From: JBBPZK01 sp965219175
GTDB lineage: Bacteria; Actinomycetota; Rubrobacteria; Rubrobacterales; Rubrobacteraceae
Assembly (NCBI GenBank): GCA_965219175.1
Contig: CBDCNI010000001.1
Span: forward strand, 2,232,001 to 2,296,000
Direction: 5' to 3'
DNA: 64,000 bases
This document shows positions 16,083 to 25,368 of this stretch, piece after piece (the first letter of the stretch is position 1; each line of letters begins with the position of its first letter). The position numbers were made by a program, and so were the translations under genes. A model generated the notes under the pieces. That model had not been told where the DNA came from and searched no databases. It saw only the letters and a list, made by a program, of their open reading frames with translations.

Positions 16083-17984
16083 CTAGCGGGACCACAACCA
16101 GACCTGCATGGCGCCGGGTTCGCGGTTGGCCCAGGCATAGTACGGTACGGCGGTGATCCGAACCGCGTTGCCGTTCTCCCCGTCTGCAATAGTGCGGGCA
16201 GTGCGATAGAGGCGACCGTCCCACTCCTTGTCCGGGGCGTCCGTCCGGGCGCGGCCTTCGAGTACGCTCACGCCGCCGAGCAATTCGGGGCGGAAACGGT
16301 CCAGGAAGTCCTCACCGGCGGGCAGGACGAGGTCTCGCAGGTCGATCTCCGGGTTGTCCGCCTGCTCCAAGCAGTAGAGTAACGGCCCGCGCATGAGCGC
16401 TACCCGGCCGGTATTCTCGGTCACGTGAGGATGGGCTTCGACGCGCCGTACGAGCATAGGCAACATGATTCTCACCGTGTCGCCGGACTTCCAGGCGCGC
16501 CGGACCCCTGCGTAAGAGCCGGGAGATACAGTACCCCCAAACAGCTCACCGTTCACCTCGATGCGGGCGTCCGTCTCACACCAGGAAGGTATACGAAACA
16601 TGAGAGAAAAGTCGCCTTCCCCGCCGACTTCGACCTCGATGTTCCCGTCCCAGGGATAACTCGTGCGTTGTTTCAGGTGGATGTCGCGCGTCTCACCGAG
16701 ACTGACTTCTGCTTCGCTTTCGGCGTACAAGTGAACCCAGACGGCTTCCTCGGAGACGCTGTAGAAATATCCGGGGATCGAGGCGAGCAGCCGGGCGATG
16801 TTCGGCGGGCAACAGGCCGTCCCGAACCAGGGTTGGCGCCGGTGCTCTCCGTCGTCAGCGAGCGGGTTCTGGTAGAAGTAGTTCTGGCCGTCGAGTGAAA
16901 GGCCGGGCAGGACGGCGTTGTAGAGCGTGTGCTCCATCAGGTCGGCGTAGCGGGCGTCGCCATCCTGCACTAACATCCGCCAGTTCCACATAACGCTGCC
17001 GATGGCCGCACAACTCTCGGCATAGGCGCGGGCGTTCGGTAGCTCGAAGTCCCGCCCAAACGACTCTTCATCGTAGCGCGAACCGATACCGCCGCTGACG
17101 TACATCCGGCGCGAAGTCATGTTGCCCCAGAGCTTCTCCAGTGCCCGGAGGATATCCCCGTCCCCGGTTTCGGCGTATACGTCGGCGGCCCCGGCGTAAA
17201 GGTAGACGGCGCGCACGGAGTGGCCGACGGCTTCGTCCTGATCACGCAGAGGTCTATGATCCTGATGGTACTCACTCCCACCTATGAATCCATGTCCGCG
17301 GGCGTCGATGAAATATCTGGCCTGTTCCAGGTAGCGAGTTTCTCCCGTGTCCCGGTAGAGCTCGACGAGGGCCATCTCGATCTCCTCGTGCCCTCCGACA
17401 CCTTCCTTCTTGCCGCTCTCTTCAGGGCCAAAAACCTCGCATATGTGGTCCGCGAACTTGCGGGCGACTTCGAGCAGGCGTTCGTTGCAGGTGGCGCAAT
17501 GGTGGGCAACGGCGGCCTGTATCAGGTGTCCGGCGCAGTACAGCTCGTGCATATCACGCAGGTTCGTCCAGCGCTCAGGAGCCTTGTCGAACATGAAGTA
17601 GGTGTTCAGGTAGCCGTCCGGCTGCTGGGCGGCCTCGATCTCCGTAACAGCGGTGTCTACCAGCTCTTCCAGTTCCCGATCCGGGTTGGAGGCTAGTTCC
17701 CAGGAAGCTGCTTCCAGCCACTTGTAGACATCCGAGTCGTTGAAGTAGATGCCCTGGAACGGAGCCTCTATCTTGCCGGATGCTCGCCGGAAGTTATCCA
17801 GGCGTCCCGTGTTCTGCAGTAGATCGTACTGCGAGGGTAGGGTGACTTTGTGGTTGACCCGCCGCCGCGGTTCCCACAACCCGTCCGAGAGCCGCACGTC
17901 CGTTAGGGGCAATGATCTCAGTCGGGCGTGAGGACTCCGCGAGGTATCTACCACCACGGATGGTCGTTGCGTCGAGTCGAGCAT
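16083..17984 (-). CDS. GH127 family beta-L-arabinofuranosidase
   Basis: A 633-residue enzyme of the HypBA1 type, which releases beta-L-arabinofuranose by a cysteine-dependent mechanism assisted by zinc. Family patterns are LTDVRLSDGLWEPRRRVN at the N-terminus, PDGYLNTYF, GHEEIEMALVELYRDTGE, and YVSGGIGSRYDEESFG. The paired cysteines in GTACCPPNIARLLAS supply the expected nucleophile and zinc ligands. No signal peptide is seen, so it acts on imported sugars. With GH51 it would let the cell open both alpha and beta arabinofuranosyl links. It lies 11 nt after an aldo/keto reductase gene. Confidence 0.93.
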   Translation of the reverse strand: MLDSTQRPSVVVDTSRSPHARLRSLPLTDVRLSDGLWEPRRRVNHKVTLPSQYDLLQNTGRLDNFRRASGKIEAPFQGIYFNDSDVYKWLEAASWELASNPDRELEELVDTAVTEIEAAQQPDGYLNTYFMFDKAPERWTNLRDMHELYCAGHLIQAAVAHHCATCNERLLEVARKFADHICEVFGPEESGKKEGVGGHEEIEMALVELYRDTGETRYLEQARYFIDARGHGFIGGSEYHQDHRPLRDQDEAVGHSVRAVYLYAGAADVYAETGDGDILRALEKLWGNMTSRRMYVSGGIGSRYDEESFGRDFELPNARAYAESCAAIGSVMWNWRMLVQDGDARYADLMEHTLYNAVLPGLSLDGQNYFYQNPLADDGEHRRQPWFGTACCPPNIARLLASIPGYFYSVSEEAVWVHLYAESEAEVSLGETRDIHLKQRTSYPWDGNIEVEVGGEGDFSLMFRIPSWCETDARIEVNGELFGGTVSPGSYAGVRRAWKSGDTVRIMLPMLVRRVEAHPHVTENTGRVALMRGPLLYCLEQADNPEIDLRDLVLPAGEDFLDRFRPELLGGVSVLEGRARTDAPDKEWDGRLYRTARTIADGENGNAVRITAVPYYAWANREPGAMQVWLWSR

Positions 17985-17995
17985 ATGCTAGGTCT

Positions 17996-18979
17996 CTACC
18001 ACATGTGGTGGACCTGCTCGCGGATGTTCTGGTCGTAGAACTCGCGGATATGGTCCATATCTTCTTCGGAGATTGGTCCTAGATCCGCCGCCGCGACGTT
18101 GTCTTCTAACTGCTCGGGGCGCTTGGCTCCGGGAATGGCGCAGGAGACGGCCGGGTGCATGAGGATCCAACGTAGGGCGAGCTGCGCCAACGTGTGTCCT
18201 TCCGGGACGTACCGCTTTAGCTCCTCGGCGGCCTCCAGGCCGGTCTCGAAGTCGACGCCGGCGAAGGTCTCACCCCTGTCGAACGCTTCGCCTTCGCGGT
18301 TGAAGTTGCGGTGGTCGTCTTCGGGGAACTGACGGTCGGCGCTCATTTTGCCAGAGAGGAGGCCGCTGGCGAGTGGGACCCGGACTATTATGCCGATGTC
18401 GTGCTCTTCTGCGAGCGGGAAGAGTTCTTCGGCCGGCTTCTGGCGGAAGATGTTGAAGATGATCTGGACGGTCTTCACCCCAGGATGCTCCAGCGCCATC
18501 CTCGCCTCTTCGACCTTCTCGACGCTCACCCCATAGTTCTTTATCTTCCCGGCTTCCTGCAAGCGGTCGAGCGCCTCGAAGGTCTCGTCCTGATGGTACG
18601 TTTCGGTCGGTGGGCAGTGGAGTTGTAGGAGGTCGAGCGCCTCCACTCCGAGGTTCTCCAGGCTCCGTTCGACGAAGGTGGAGAGGTTGTCGTAGTCGTA
18701 GCCTTCGGCGGTGTGGGGATCCAGGCGGCGTCCGGCTTTGGTGGCGACGAAAAGCTCCTCGTCTCGTTCTTTTAGCAACCGGCTGATGAGCTTCTCGCTG
18801 CGACCGTCGCCGTACACGTCGGCCGTATCGAGGAAGTTGACGCCGAGGTCTACGGCGCGGTTGAGGGTAGCGTAAGCTTCGTCGTCGCCGACGGAGCCCC
18901 AGTCGCCCCCGAACGCCCAGGTGCCGAGGCTGATCTCCGACACGCGCATCCCTGTTTGCCCTAAATTACGGTACTCCAA
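17996..18979 (-). CDS. Aldo/keto reductase
   Basis: A 327-residue NADPH-dependent oxidoreductase with the TIM-barrel layout. It begins MEYRNLGQTGMRVSEISLGT, has the catalytic Asp and Tyr in FLDTADVYGDGRSE, the lysine in FVATKAG, and the histidine in LLQLHCPP. The coenzyme-binding end is AIPGAKRPEQLEDN. It probably reduces or oxidises sugar-derived aldehydes, inferred from its place inside the glycosidase block. The specific substrate cannot be read. Confidence 0.9.
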   Translation of the reverse strand: MEYRNLGQTGMRVSEISLGTWAFGGDWGSVGDDEAYATLNRAVDLGVNFLDTADVYGDGRSEKLISRLLKERDEELFVATKAGRRLDPHTAEGYDYDNLSTFVERSLENLGVEALDLLQLHCPPTETYHQDETFEALDRLQEAGKIKNYGVSVEKVEEARMALEHPGVKTVQIIFNIFRQKPAEELFPLAEEHDIGIIVRVPLASGLLSGKMSADRQFPEDDHRNFNREGEAFDRGETFAGVDFETGLEAAEELKRYVPEGHTLAQLALRWILMHPAVSCAIPGAKRPEQLEDNVAAADLGPISEEDMDHIREFYDQNIREQVHHMW

Positions 18980-19016
18980 AACTACCTCCCAAGGTAATAG
19001 TGCTTGGTCTCCGGCA

Positions 19017-19685
19017 TCAGTCTACGGGACTTTCTCCCTTTGCGACCTCGGCGTCGGGGTCCGTGGAGAGGTGACCGACCTCATTCCTGTAGACGAACGT
19101 CACCGGCTCCGCCACGTCCGGCGGGACTTCCATCTCCGTTATGGAGCAGTTGTCCAGCCTCATGTGCTCGTGGGGCCAGTGATCTCCGTTTTCCCCGAGC
19201 AGGCGCGAGAGCAGCCAGGCTAGCGCCCCGCCGTGCGACACCACGATGACCGCGCCCCTCTCTTTCCGATGGGTCTCTACGATGAGATCCGCTTCGGCGG
19301 CGGTACGCGCGGCGACCTCACGCCCACTCTCCCCACCGGGCCAAGCGTAACCCAATCCATCTTCCCTGAACCGCGCCGCTTCATCCGGGAAACGCTCCGC
19401 CCACTCCTCGAAGCTGTACCCTGCGGCATCCCCCACGTCCACCTCGGCGAGACCGGCGCGAGGCGCCGGCTCCGTATTCAACGCGTCACCGATGGCGCGG
19501 GCCGTCTCGTAGGCGCGCCGGAGAGGACTGGTGTATATCGCCGTTATGCCGGTTTGATCTCTCAGGTAGGCCGCCAACTCGCGCGCCTGCCGCCTGCCGC
19601 GCTCCGTGAGCGGGTCGTCCGCCCCCTGGAGCTCTCGCCGCGCGTTTCCTTCGGTCTCGCCGTGCCGCACCAGCAGCAACCTCAT
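19017..19685 (-). CDS. Histidine phosphatase family protein
   Basis: A 222-residue phosphatase of the phosphoglycerate-mutase-like branch. The catalytic LLLVRHGETEGN with its phospho-accepting His is at the N-terminus, TSPLRRAYETA follows, and the second active-site His is in VIVVSHGGALAWLL. Relatives act on sugar phosphates, cobalamin precursors or other small phosphates. Here a sugar-phosphate role is plausible from context only. The gene lies 26 nt after the GH1 gene. Confidence 0.9.
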   Translation of the reverse strand: MRLLLVRHGETEGNARRELQGADDPLTERGRRQARELAAYLRDQTGITAIYTSPLRRAYETARAIGDALNTEPAPRAGLAEVDVGDAAGYSFEEWAERFPDEAARFREDGLGYAWPGGESGREVAARTAAEADLIVETHRKERGAVIVVSHGGALAWLLSRLLGENGDHWPHEHMRLDNCSITEMEVPPDVAEPVTFVYRNEVGHLSTDPDAEVAKGESPVD

Positions 19686-19711
19686 ACTCGCCGTCCTCTG
19701 TGAAATACGAC

Positions 19712-21088
19712 CTAGTCCTCCAATCCGCCTCTCCGGATAACGTCAGCGTACCAGCGGGCGCTCGCTTTCGGAATGCGCCGCTGCGTGCCGTAGTCCACGT
19801 ACACGATACCAAACCGTTTGGAGTAGCCTTCGGCCCACTCGAAGTTGTCCAGGAGCGACCATACCATATAGCCGCGCAGGTCCACGCCTTGCTCCATCGC
19901 GTCGTGTACCGCCCGGAAGTGTGCGTCGAGAAACGCGACCCGCTCCTCGTCATCCACGTTTCCCTCGGGGTCGACGTAGTCGTGGACGGCGACGCCATTC
20001 TCCGTGACGTATAGGGGCAGCTGCGTGTACTCCTCGTGCAAGCGGACGAGTATCTCCGTGAGACCGTCGGGCTCGACGGGCCATCCCATCGCGGTCGTCT
20101 CGGCTCCAGGCGGGAGGATCGTCGCGGCTTCGAGGTCTTCGAAGCGCATGGCAATCTTTGGGTTGGAATCTCCACGGTCGTCGACGACGGTATGGCGCAT
20201 GTAATAGTTGACCCCGAGAAAGTCCAGAGGCGCGGAGACGACTTCCAGGTCGCCGTCGCGGACGAAAGAGAAGTCGCTATCGGAGCTGTAATAGTCGAGC
20301 ACGTCCTCCGGGTATTCTCCACGGAAGAGCGGATCCAGGAAGATCCTGTTCGCGTTGCCGTCGACCCGCCGCGTCGCCTCGACATCAGCCTTCTCATCCG
20401 TCGCCGGTCGGGTTGGCGAGAGGTTCAGCGTTACGCCGAGTTGGTTGTCCTCGCGGTCGAGGGAGCGCATCTCTTGCAGGGCGAGGCCGTGGCCGAGCAG
20501 GAGGTGGTGGGTTGCGGCTAGGGCTTTGCCCGTATCCTTTACGCCCGGTGCGTGGACGCCTGCGCCGTAGCCGAGCCAGGCGGAGACCCAGGGCTCGTTC
20601 AAAGTGATCCAATACTTCACGGAGTCGGCGAACTCTTCGTAGACGACGCCGGCGTATTCCGCGAACCGTTCGCTCGTCTCCCTACTCGTCCAACCGCCCC
20701 GGTCTTCCAAAGCCTGCGGCAGGTCCCAGTGGTAGAGCGTCAACATCGGCTCGATGCCCCTGTCTCTGAGGCCGTCCACCAACCTCCGGTAGTAGTCGAG
20801 ACCTTTCTTGTTGACCTGGCCGCTACCCTCGGGTTGGATGCGCGGCCAGGCGACGGAGAACCGGTAAGCTTTTATGCCGAGCGAAGACATCAGGTCGAGG
20901 TCTTCGCCGAGGCGATGGTACTGGTCGCAGGCGATATCTCCGGTGTCACCGTGAACTACATTGCCGGGAGTGTGGGAGAAAGTGTCCCAGATCGAGGCGC
21001 CCCGCCCGTCCTCTTCTACCGCTCCCTCCACCTGGTAAGCCGCCGTCGCCGTACCCCACAGAAAATCATCCGGAAATCGGACTGTCAT
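19712..21088 (-). CDS. Beta-glucosidase-type enzyme, GH1
   Basis: Hydrolyses terminal beta-linked glucose or related sugars from imported oligosaccharides. The 458 residues begin with FPDDFLWGTATAAYQVEGA, the GH1 N-terminal signature. The acid/base is in WITLNEPW and the nucleophile in LPLYVTENGVAVHD. Length is normal for bacterial GH1. No signal peptide is present, so it is cytosolic. It belongs to the second sugar locus; beta-glucoside, beta-mannoside and beta-galactoside substrates all remain possible. Confidence 0.95.
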   Translation of the reverse strand: MTVRFPDDFLWGTATAAYQVEGAVEEDGRGASIWDTFSHTPGNVVHGDTGDIACDQYHRLGEDLDLMSSLGIKAYRFSVAWPRIQPEGSGQVNKKGLDYYRRLVDGLRDRGIEPMLTLYHWDLPQALEDRGGWTSRETSERFAEYAGVVYEEFADSVKYWITLNEPWVSAWLGYGAGVHAPGVKDTGKALAATHHLLLGHGLALQEMRSLDREDNQLGVTLNLSPTRPATDEKADVEATRRVDGNANRIFLDPLFRGEYPEDVLDYYSSDSDFSFVRDGDLEVVSAPLDFLGVNYYMRHTVVDDRGDSNPKIAMRFEDLEAATILPPGAETTAMGWPVEPDGLTEILVRLHEEYTQLPLYVTENGVAVHDYVDPEGNVDDEERVAFLDAHFRAVHDAMEQGVDLRGYMVWSLLDNFEWAEGYSKRFGIVYVDYGTQRRIPKASARWYADVIRRGGLED

Positions 21089-21135
21089 GTTTGCTCCTTA
21101 TTTTGTCTTTGGATGTACGAGGCTAGATCTCGTGC

Positions 21136-21558
21136 TCAGGATGAGCCGGTATCCGCCCTGGCGACCCGACGTTGCGGCGAGTCCTCGGTTAGCTGCATCA
21201 GCTCTATAGCGTTGCCGTCTGGGTCCTGGATCCAGGCCTGCAAATTTCCGTCCAAACCTTCCACGGGCTCACGGTCTATCCTCACGCCCTCCCCGCGCAA
21301 ACGCTCGACGACACCGCCCAGGTCCTCGGTCAAAAGACAGACGTGCATGAAGCTCTGGACGCGGTTTGGGTCAGGTTCAGGCCCGCCGGGGAACACTTCG
21401 ATAAAACGGTCACCCGAGACGTGCAGGTAGACGAGCATGAGAGATCTGTCATCGTGGTTCAGACGGAACGCCTCCTCGATGCCGAGCAGCTTATAGAAAG
21501 CAAGCGTCTCTTCGACGTCGCGCGCGGCGAAAGCGGCGTGTCCCAGGTCGGAGATCAC
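21136..21558 (-). CDS. VOC family (glyoxalase-like) protein
   Basis: A 140-residue protein with two beta-alpha-beta-beta-beta units. The start is LGHAAFAARDVEETLAFYKLLG, and the metal-ligand strand GNLQAWIQDPDGNAIELMQL is near the C-terminus. It resembles lactoylglutathione lyase and methylmalonyl-CoA epimerase relatives, but the function is not determined. Its start overlaps the GH5-like stop by 4 nt, so it is co-translated with that enzyme and may be a sugar isomerase or epimerase. Confidence 0.85.
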   Translation of the reverse strand: MISDLGHAAFAARDVEETLAFYKLLGIEEAFRLNHDDRSLMLVYLHVSGDRFIEVFPGGPEPDPNRVQSFMHVCLLTEDLGGVVERLRGEGVRIDREPVEGLDGNLQAWIQDPDGNAIELMQLTEDSPQRRVARADTGSS

Positions 21559-23513
21559 CGCTCCTCCCCTCCAACATCCTGATCCGCCAACTCATATACC
21601 CGAACTCCGTAAGGCTCGATCCCAACCGGCAAAGACACCGACGCAACCCCATCACCGGAAAGCTCCAAAAGCCGCGTCCCCTCCGGTATATCCGGCGTCA
21701 CCTGGACTCTCTCTTCGGACTCGCTGATGAGCCATACGAACCGTCGCCCGTCCTCGTGGACCAGACAATCCGCGAATACGTCAGGTCTGTCGACGCTTAC
21801 AGGAAGCTCGACGCCGGCCCGGCGGGCGAGCGCCCGATACAGGCGAAAGGTGTCTTCCGGGTTGGCCCGCGCCCGCGAGGCGGCCAGGTATTCGAGCGGA
21901 TAAGTCGAGAGAACGATGCTCCCCTCGCCGACCTCTCGCTCCAGGAGCGCCGGCCGACCATGCCCATCAGTCGCGAGAACCCTCGCTTCCGTAGGTCGCA
22001 CGGGGAAGAAGGCGCGCCCGTGCTCGTTGCCAGCCACCGGGAAGGAGAGATTCTCGCCAGCCCGGATATCGCCGAAGTCCTCCTCGAAAGACCACGATAC
22101 CGGGTCGTCCTCTATGGGATCCACCAACCCGTAGCGCAACCGGCTCTCGACCCCGAAGAACTCCTCCGGCGACGGGTGCCAGAGTCCACGCTGAACCGGT
22201 ACGTCGCCGGGGAAGTAGGAAACGTAGACAACCGCGCCCTCGCGCGCTTGCTCTTCCAGGGCTCGCCACGAGGGACCTGTAAGTTGTTTTGTGGACGGGA
22301 CCAGGATGAGCCTCGTTTCGGGGATACCGTCGACCTCTCTCACCAGCGCCGGTGCGAGATCCGCCTCTTTCGCGGTCACGTAGGACTGGAGCAGCACACT
22401 CCGGATGGCGGAACGCTCTTCTTCGACGGTAAAAGAATAGTCCGTCTCCAGGTAGGAGGAGACCACGATGGCAACCTCCGAAGGCGGTCTCTCGCACTTC
22501 TCGACCTCTATGTCGTCGAGTATCTTCCGGAATCTCTGAAGCTCCAGGAGCGGCGCTTTTGGCGTACCGTCGGCGCGGGTGATGCCGAAGTTTAGCTCGA
22601 AGGGATGGTGACGGTACGGGTCCTGGTCCACGAGGTCGAAGTCGGTGTTGTTCCAGGAGATCCAACCAACCGTTCCAGCCAACAGCGAAGTATGTAACAC
22701 CTGCCGATAGTAGTCTCCGGCGTGCCCGTCGGAGGTGAAGCTACTGGTGACGCCAAACTCCTCCAGGACCACGGGTTTGCCGAAGTGGCCGGCAAGCTCG
22801 CAGTTGAAAGCGGCCGTCAGGTGCTGGCGAACCGGGTCGTCGCCCATCGGGTAGACGTGCGGACCCATAAAGTCTATGCTCGGGGCGATATCGCGCAGCC
22901 TGAAACCGTTGTCCTCGCCGGTGACCTCCATTCCCCAGGCACCGTCGCCTAAAGAGACCGGCCCTTTCGCGCCGGACGCCCGCACGGCCTGGACCATCAA
23001 TTCCGCCCAACTCTTGCCGTATTCGGGGGTTGTGGGGCCGCCGTAGATCGGCATCTCGTTTGAGATCAACCACCCGGCGATAGCCGGATGATCTTTGAAC
23101 CTCCGGCTCATCTCCCGGACGAAAAAGGCTTGCTGGGCCAGCACCCAACCGTCGGAGTACAGGTCCCTGCCGTTTCTCCAGGAAACGTCCCAATTCTCCC
23201 CGGACATGTGGCCGACGATGAAAGTCGGGATAGTGGCTACGCGTTCCTCTTCGCAGAGTTCCAGGAACAGCGCGTAACGTTCGACGTAGGTATCGTCTAT
23301 TGTGTCCGGCTCGGGCATGAAGTCCGGCCAGTAGAAAAAGGAGCGGGTCAGGTTGAGCCCGTGGTTGCGGAGGACCTTTAGCTCCTCCCGTACGACGGTC
23401 TTATCGAACGAGCGCCACATCAGGGGTCCGCCGACTCTCGACCAGAAGTTCGCCCCGAGCCAGGTGCGCGGGTTGACGTCGTCGGGGAGCTTGCGCATCG
23501 GCCTCTCTATCAT
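21555..23513 (-). CDS. GH5-like glycoside hydrolase (clan GH-A)
   Basis: A 652-residue enzyme. The N-terminal TIM barrel reads WLGANFWSRVGGPLMWRSFD, carries the Asn-Glu acid/base in GWLISNEMPIYGG, and has the nucleophile in PVVLEEFGVTSSF. The last 250 residues resemble the glutaminase-like and beta-sandwich tail of clan A beta-galactosidases. The pattern fits endo/exo-beta-mannanase or beta-galactosidase-like proteins; I cannot assign a sugar. No signal peptide is seen. It sits directly downstream of the second importer, and an internal Met at residue 6 is an alternative start. Confidence 0.85.
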   Translation of the reverse strand: MIERPMRKLPDDVNPRTWLGANFWSRVGGPLMWRSFDKTVVREELKVLRNHGLNLTRSFFYWPDFMPEPDTIDDTYVERYALFLELCEEERVATIPTFIVGHMSGENWDVSWRNGRDLYSDGWVLAQQAFFVREMSRRFKDHPAIAGWLISNEMPIYGGPTTPEYGKSWAELMVQAVRASGAKGPVSLGDGAWGMEVTGEDNGFRLRDIAPSIDFMGPHVYPMGDDPVRQHLTAAFNCELAGHFGKPVVLEEFGVTSSFTSDGHAGDYYRQVLHTSLLAGTVGWISWNNTDFDLVDQDPYRHHPFELNFGITRADGTPKAPLLELQRFRKILDDIEVEKCERPPSEVAIVVSSYLETDYSFTVEEERSAIRSVLLQSYVTAKEADLAPALVREVDGIPETRLILVPSTKQLTGPSWRALEEQAREGAVVYVSYFPGDVPVQRGLWHPSPEEFFGVESRLRYGLVDPIEDDPVSWSFEEDFGDIRAGENLSFPVAGNEHGRAFFPVRPTEARVLATDGHGRPALLEREVGEGSIVLSTYPLEYLAASRARANPEDTFRLYRALARRAGVELPVSVDRPDVFADCLVHEDGRRFVWLISESEERVQVTPDIPEGTRLLELSGDGVASVSLPVGIEPYGVRVYELADQDVGGEER

Positions 23514-23541
23514 CCAACCTCCATTCTTGTTATTCGACGCA

Positions 23542-24393
23542 TTAGCCCTTCACGCCGCCGGCTGTGAGTCCTTGGACCAGGTATTTCTGGAGCGCCAGGA
23601 AGCCGGCGACCACGGGGATGCTGACGACGATCGAGGCGGCCATTAGTTGGTTCCAGTACACGTTTGATTGGTTGGCGTAGTCTCTCAGGCCGATGGCGAG
23701 GGTGCGGGTGGCGTCGGTGGTGAGCGCGGAGGCGAAGAGCACCTCGCCCCAGGCCGTCATGAAGGAGAAGATCGCCACGGCGATGATGCCGGGCATGCTC
23801 ACCGGCACGAGTACGCGGAAAAGGGCTCCGAGGGCGGTTGTGCCGTCCACCATCGCGGCCTCCTCCAACTCTCGGGGGATGGAGTTAAAGTAACCGACCA
23901 GCATCCAGATCGAGAGCGGCAGCGCGAAGGTCAGGTAGGTGATAACCAGTCCTATGCGTGATCCGTAGAGCTGCACGCCGAAGGTCTGGTCTATGTTGAC
24001 GAAGATGATGAACAGCGGCAGGAGGAACAGTATGCCTGGAAACATCTGGGTGGAGAGTACGACCAACCGGAAGGGGTTGCGTCCGCGGAAACGGAAACGG
24101 CTTATGGCGTAGGCGGCCAGTATGGCGAGCGTCACGGAGATCACCGTGGCGCTCACGCACACGACGACGCTGTTTATGAAGTAGCGGGCCAGCGGCACCG
24201 TGCTCCACATCTGGATATACGGCTCGAAAGTGACGCGCGAGGGGATCCAACGAAACTCGCCCTGCACGTCTTGAAGCGGTTTGATCGAGGATACGACGAT
24301 CGTGTACAGCGGGAAGAGCGTGATCAGGGCGAAAAACGCCAACCCGACCACCTTTAGCGCACCGTAGACTTTGTCTTCACGCATTCTCTTCAC
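23542..24393 (-). CDS. Carbohydrate ABC transporter permease, MalG type (second importer)
   Basis: A 283-residue inner-membrane subunit with six predicted helices. The EAA loop is RELEEAAMVDGTTALGALFR, and the family end is QKYLVQGLTAGGVKG. Its start overlaps the partner permease by 17 nt. It serves the second CUT1 importer and again lacks a nearby ATPase. Confidence 0.93.
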   Translation of the reverse strand: MKRMREDKVYGALKVVGLAFFALITLFPLYTIVVSSIKPLQDVQGEFRWIPSRVTFEPYIQMWSTVPLARYFINSVVVCVSATVISVTLAILAAYAISRFRFRGRNPFRLVVLSTQMFPGILFLLPLFIIFVNIDQTFGVQLYGSRIGLVITYLTFALPLSIWMLVGYFNSIPRELEEAAMVDGTTALGALFRVLVPVSMPGIIAVAIFSFMTAWGEVLFASALTTDATRTLAIGLRDYANQSNVYWNQLMAASIVVSIPVVAGFLALQKYLVQGLTAGGVKG

Positions 24394-25366
24394 TCCCCAC
24401 TCTAAGCAGACGGATGTACACCACGGAGACGATCAGCAAAAATATCAAGAGCAACGTGGACATCGCCGCCCCGAGCCCAAAGTTGAGGTTCACGAATGAG
24501 TTGACGTAGATGTGCAGCGAGAGCAGATCGGCCGAGTCCGGCGGCGACTGCCCGAAGAGTATGTAAGGCGTGTTGAAGTCGTTGAACGTCCATAGAAACG
24601 TCACCAGCACCACCACGGCGCTCACCGGACGTATTAGGGGGAGCGTTATGGACCGGAACTGCCGCCACCTGGAAGCGCCGTCGACGCTCGCCACCTCGTA
24701 GAGGTCCGGGGGTATATTCTGGAGCGCGGCGAGCAGGAGGAGGAAGGCGAACGGCCAGGTGCGCCACAAGGCGGTAACCATGATGCTCCAGAAAGCGTTG
24801 CTCCCTATAAGCCAGAACGGGGGGCTATCCAGGAGGTGAAGGTCTTTGACTAGCAGCGTGTTTACCGAGCCGTTCTGCTGCTGGAGCATGAACTGCCAGC
24901 CGATCACCGTCACGTAGATTGGAAGCGCGTAAGGGATCAGGAACAACATCCTGAACCACCCGCGCCCCCGAAACTCGCTATTTACGAGGATCGCCGCCGT
25001 CAGCCCCAGCAGCCAGCCGCCACACACGACCAGCACGGTGTAGGCGGCGGTTATGAGGAAGGAATGGAGCAGGGAGCTGCCGATAGGTCCGCCGATGTCG
25101 AGCCCTATCTTGAAGTTGCTGAAACCGGCGAAGGGCGCGCTGGCCCAGTTTCGGATGTAGAGCGCCGTCAGTTCGAAGAAACCGACCACCACGCCAAAAA
25201 GCATCGGTACGATGTGGATCAAAAGCTCGAAGATGACCGCCGGTATTACCAGCAGGTAGGGAAGCGCGTTCGGCCCCAACCGCCCGCGCAGCCCCTTTCT
25301 CGGACGCGGTGGCGGGCTACCGCCGTCCCGCGCCCCGACACCTTTTCGGTCCTGCGTCACGCTCAT
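24377..25366 (-). CDS. Carbohydrate ABC transporter permease, MalF type (second importer)
   Basis: A 329-residue inner-membrane subunit with a basic, proline-rich cytoplasmic N-terminus, six predicted helices, and the EAA loop PDLYEVASVDGASRWRQFRS. It begins 2 nt after the binding-protein stop and overlaps the next permease by 17 nt, so the importer is tightly co-translated. Confidence 0.93.
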   Translation of the reverse strand: MSVTQDRKGVGARDGGSPPPRPRKGLRGRLGPNALPYLLVIPAVIFELLIHIVPMLFGVVVGFFELTALYIRNWASAPFAGFSNFKIGLDIGGPIGSSLLHSFLITAAYTVLVVCGGWLLGLTAAILVNSEFRGRGWFRMLFLIPYALPIYVTVIGWQFMLQQQNGSVNTLLVKDLHLLDSPPFWLIGSNAFWSIMVTALWRTWPFAFLLLLAALQNIPPDLYEVASVDGASRWRQFRSITLPLIRPVSAVVVLVTFLWTFNDFNTPYILFGQSPPDSADLLSLHIYVNSFVNLNFGLGAAMSTLLLIFLLIVSVVYIRLLRVGSEENA

Positions 25367-25368
25367 TT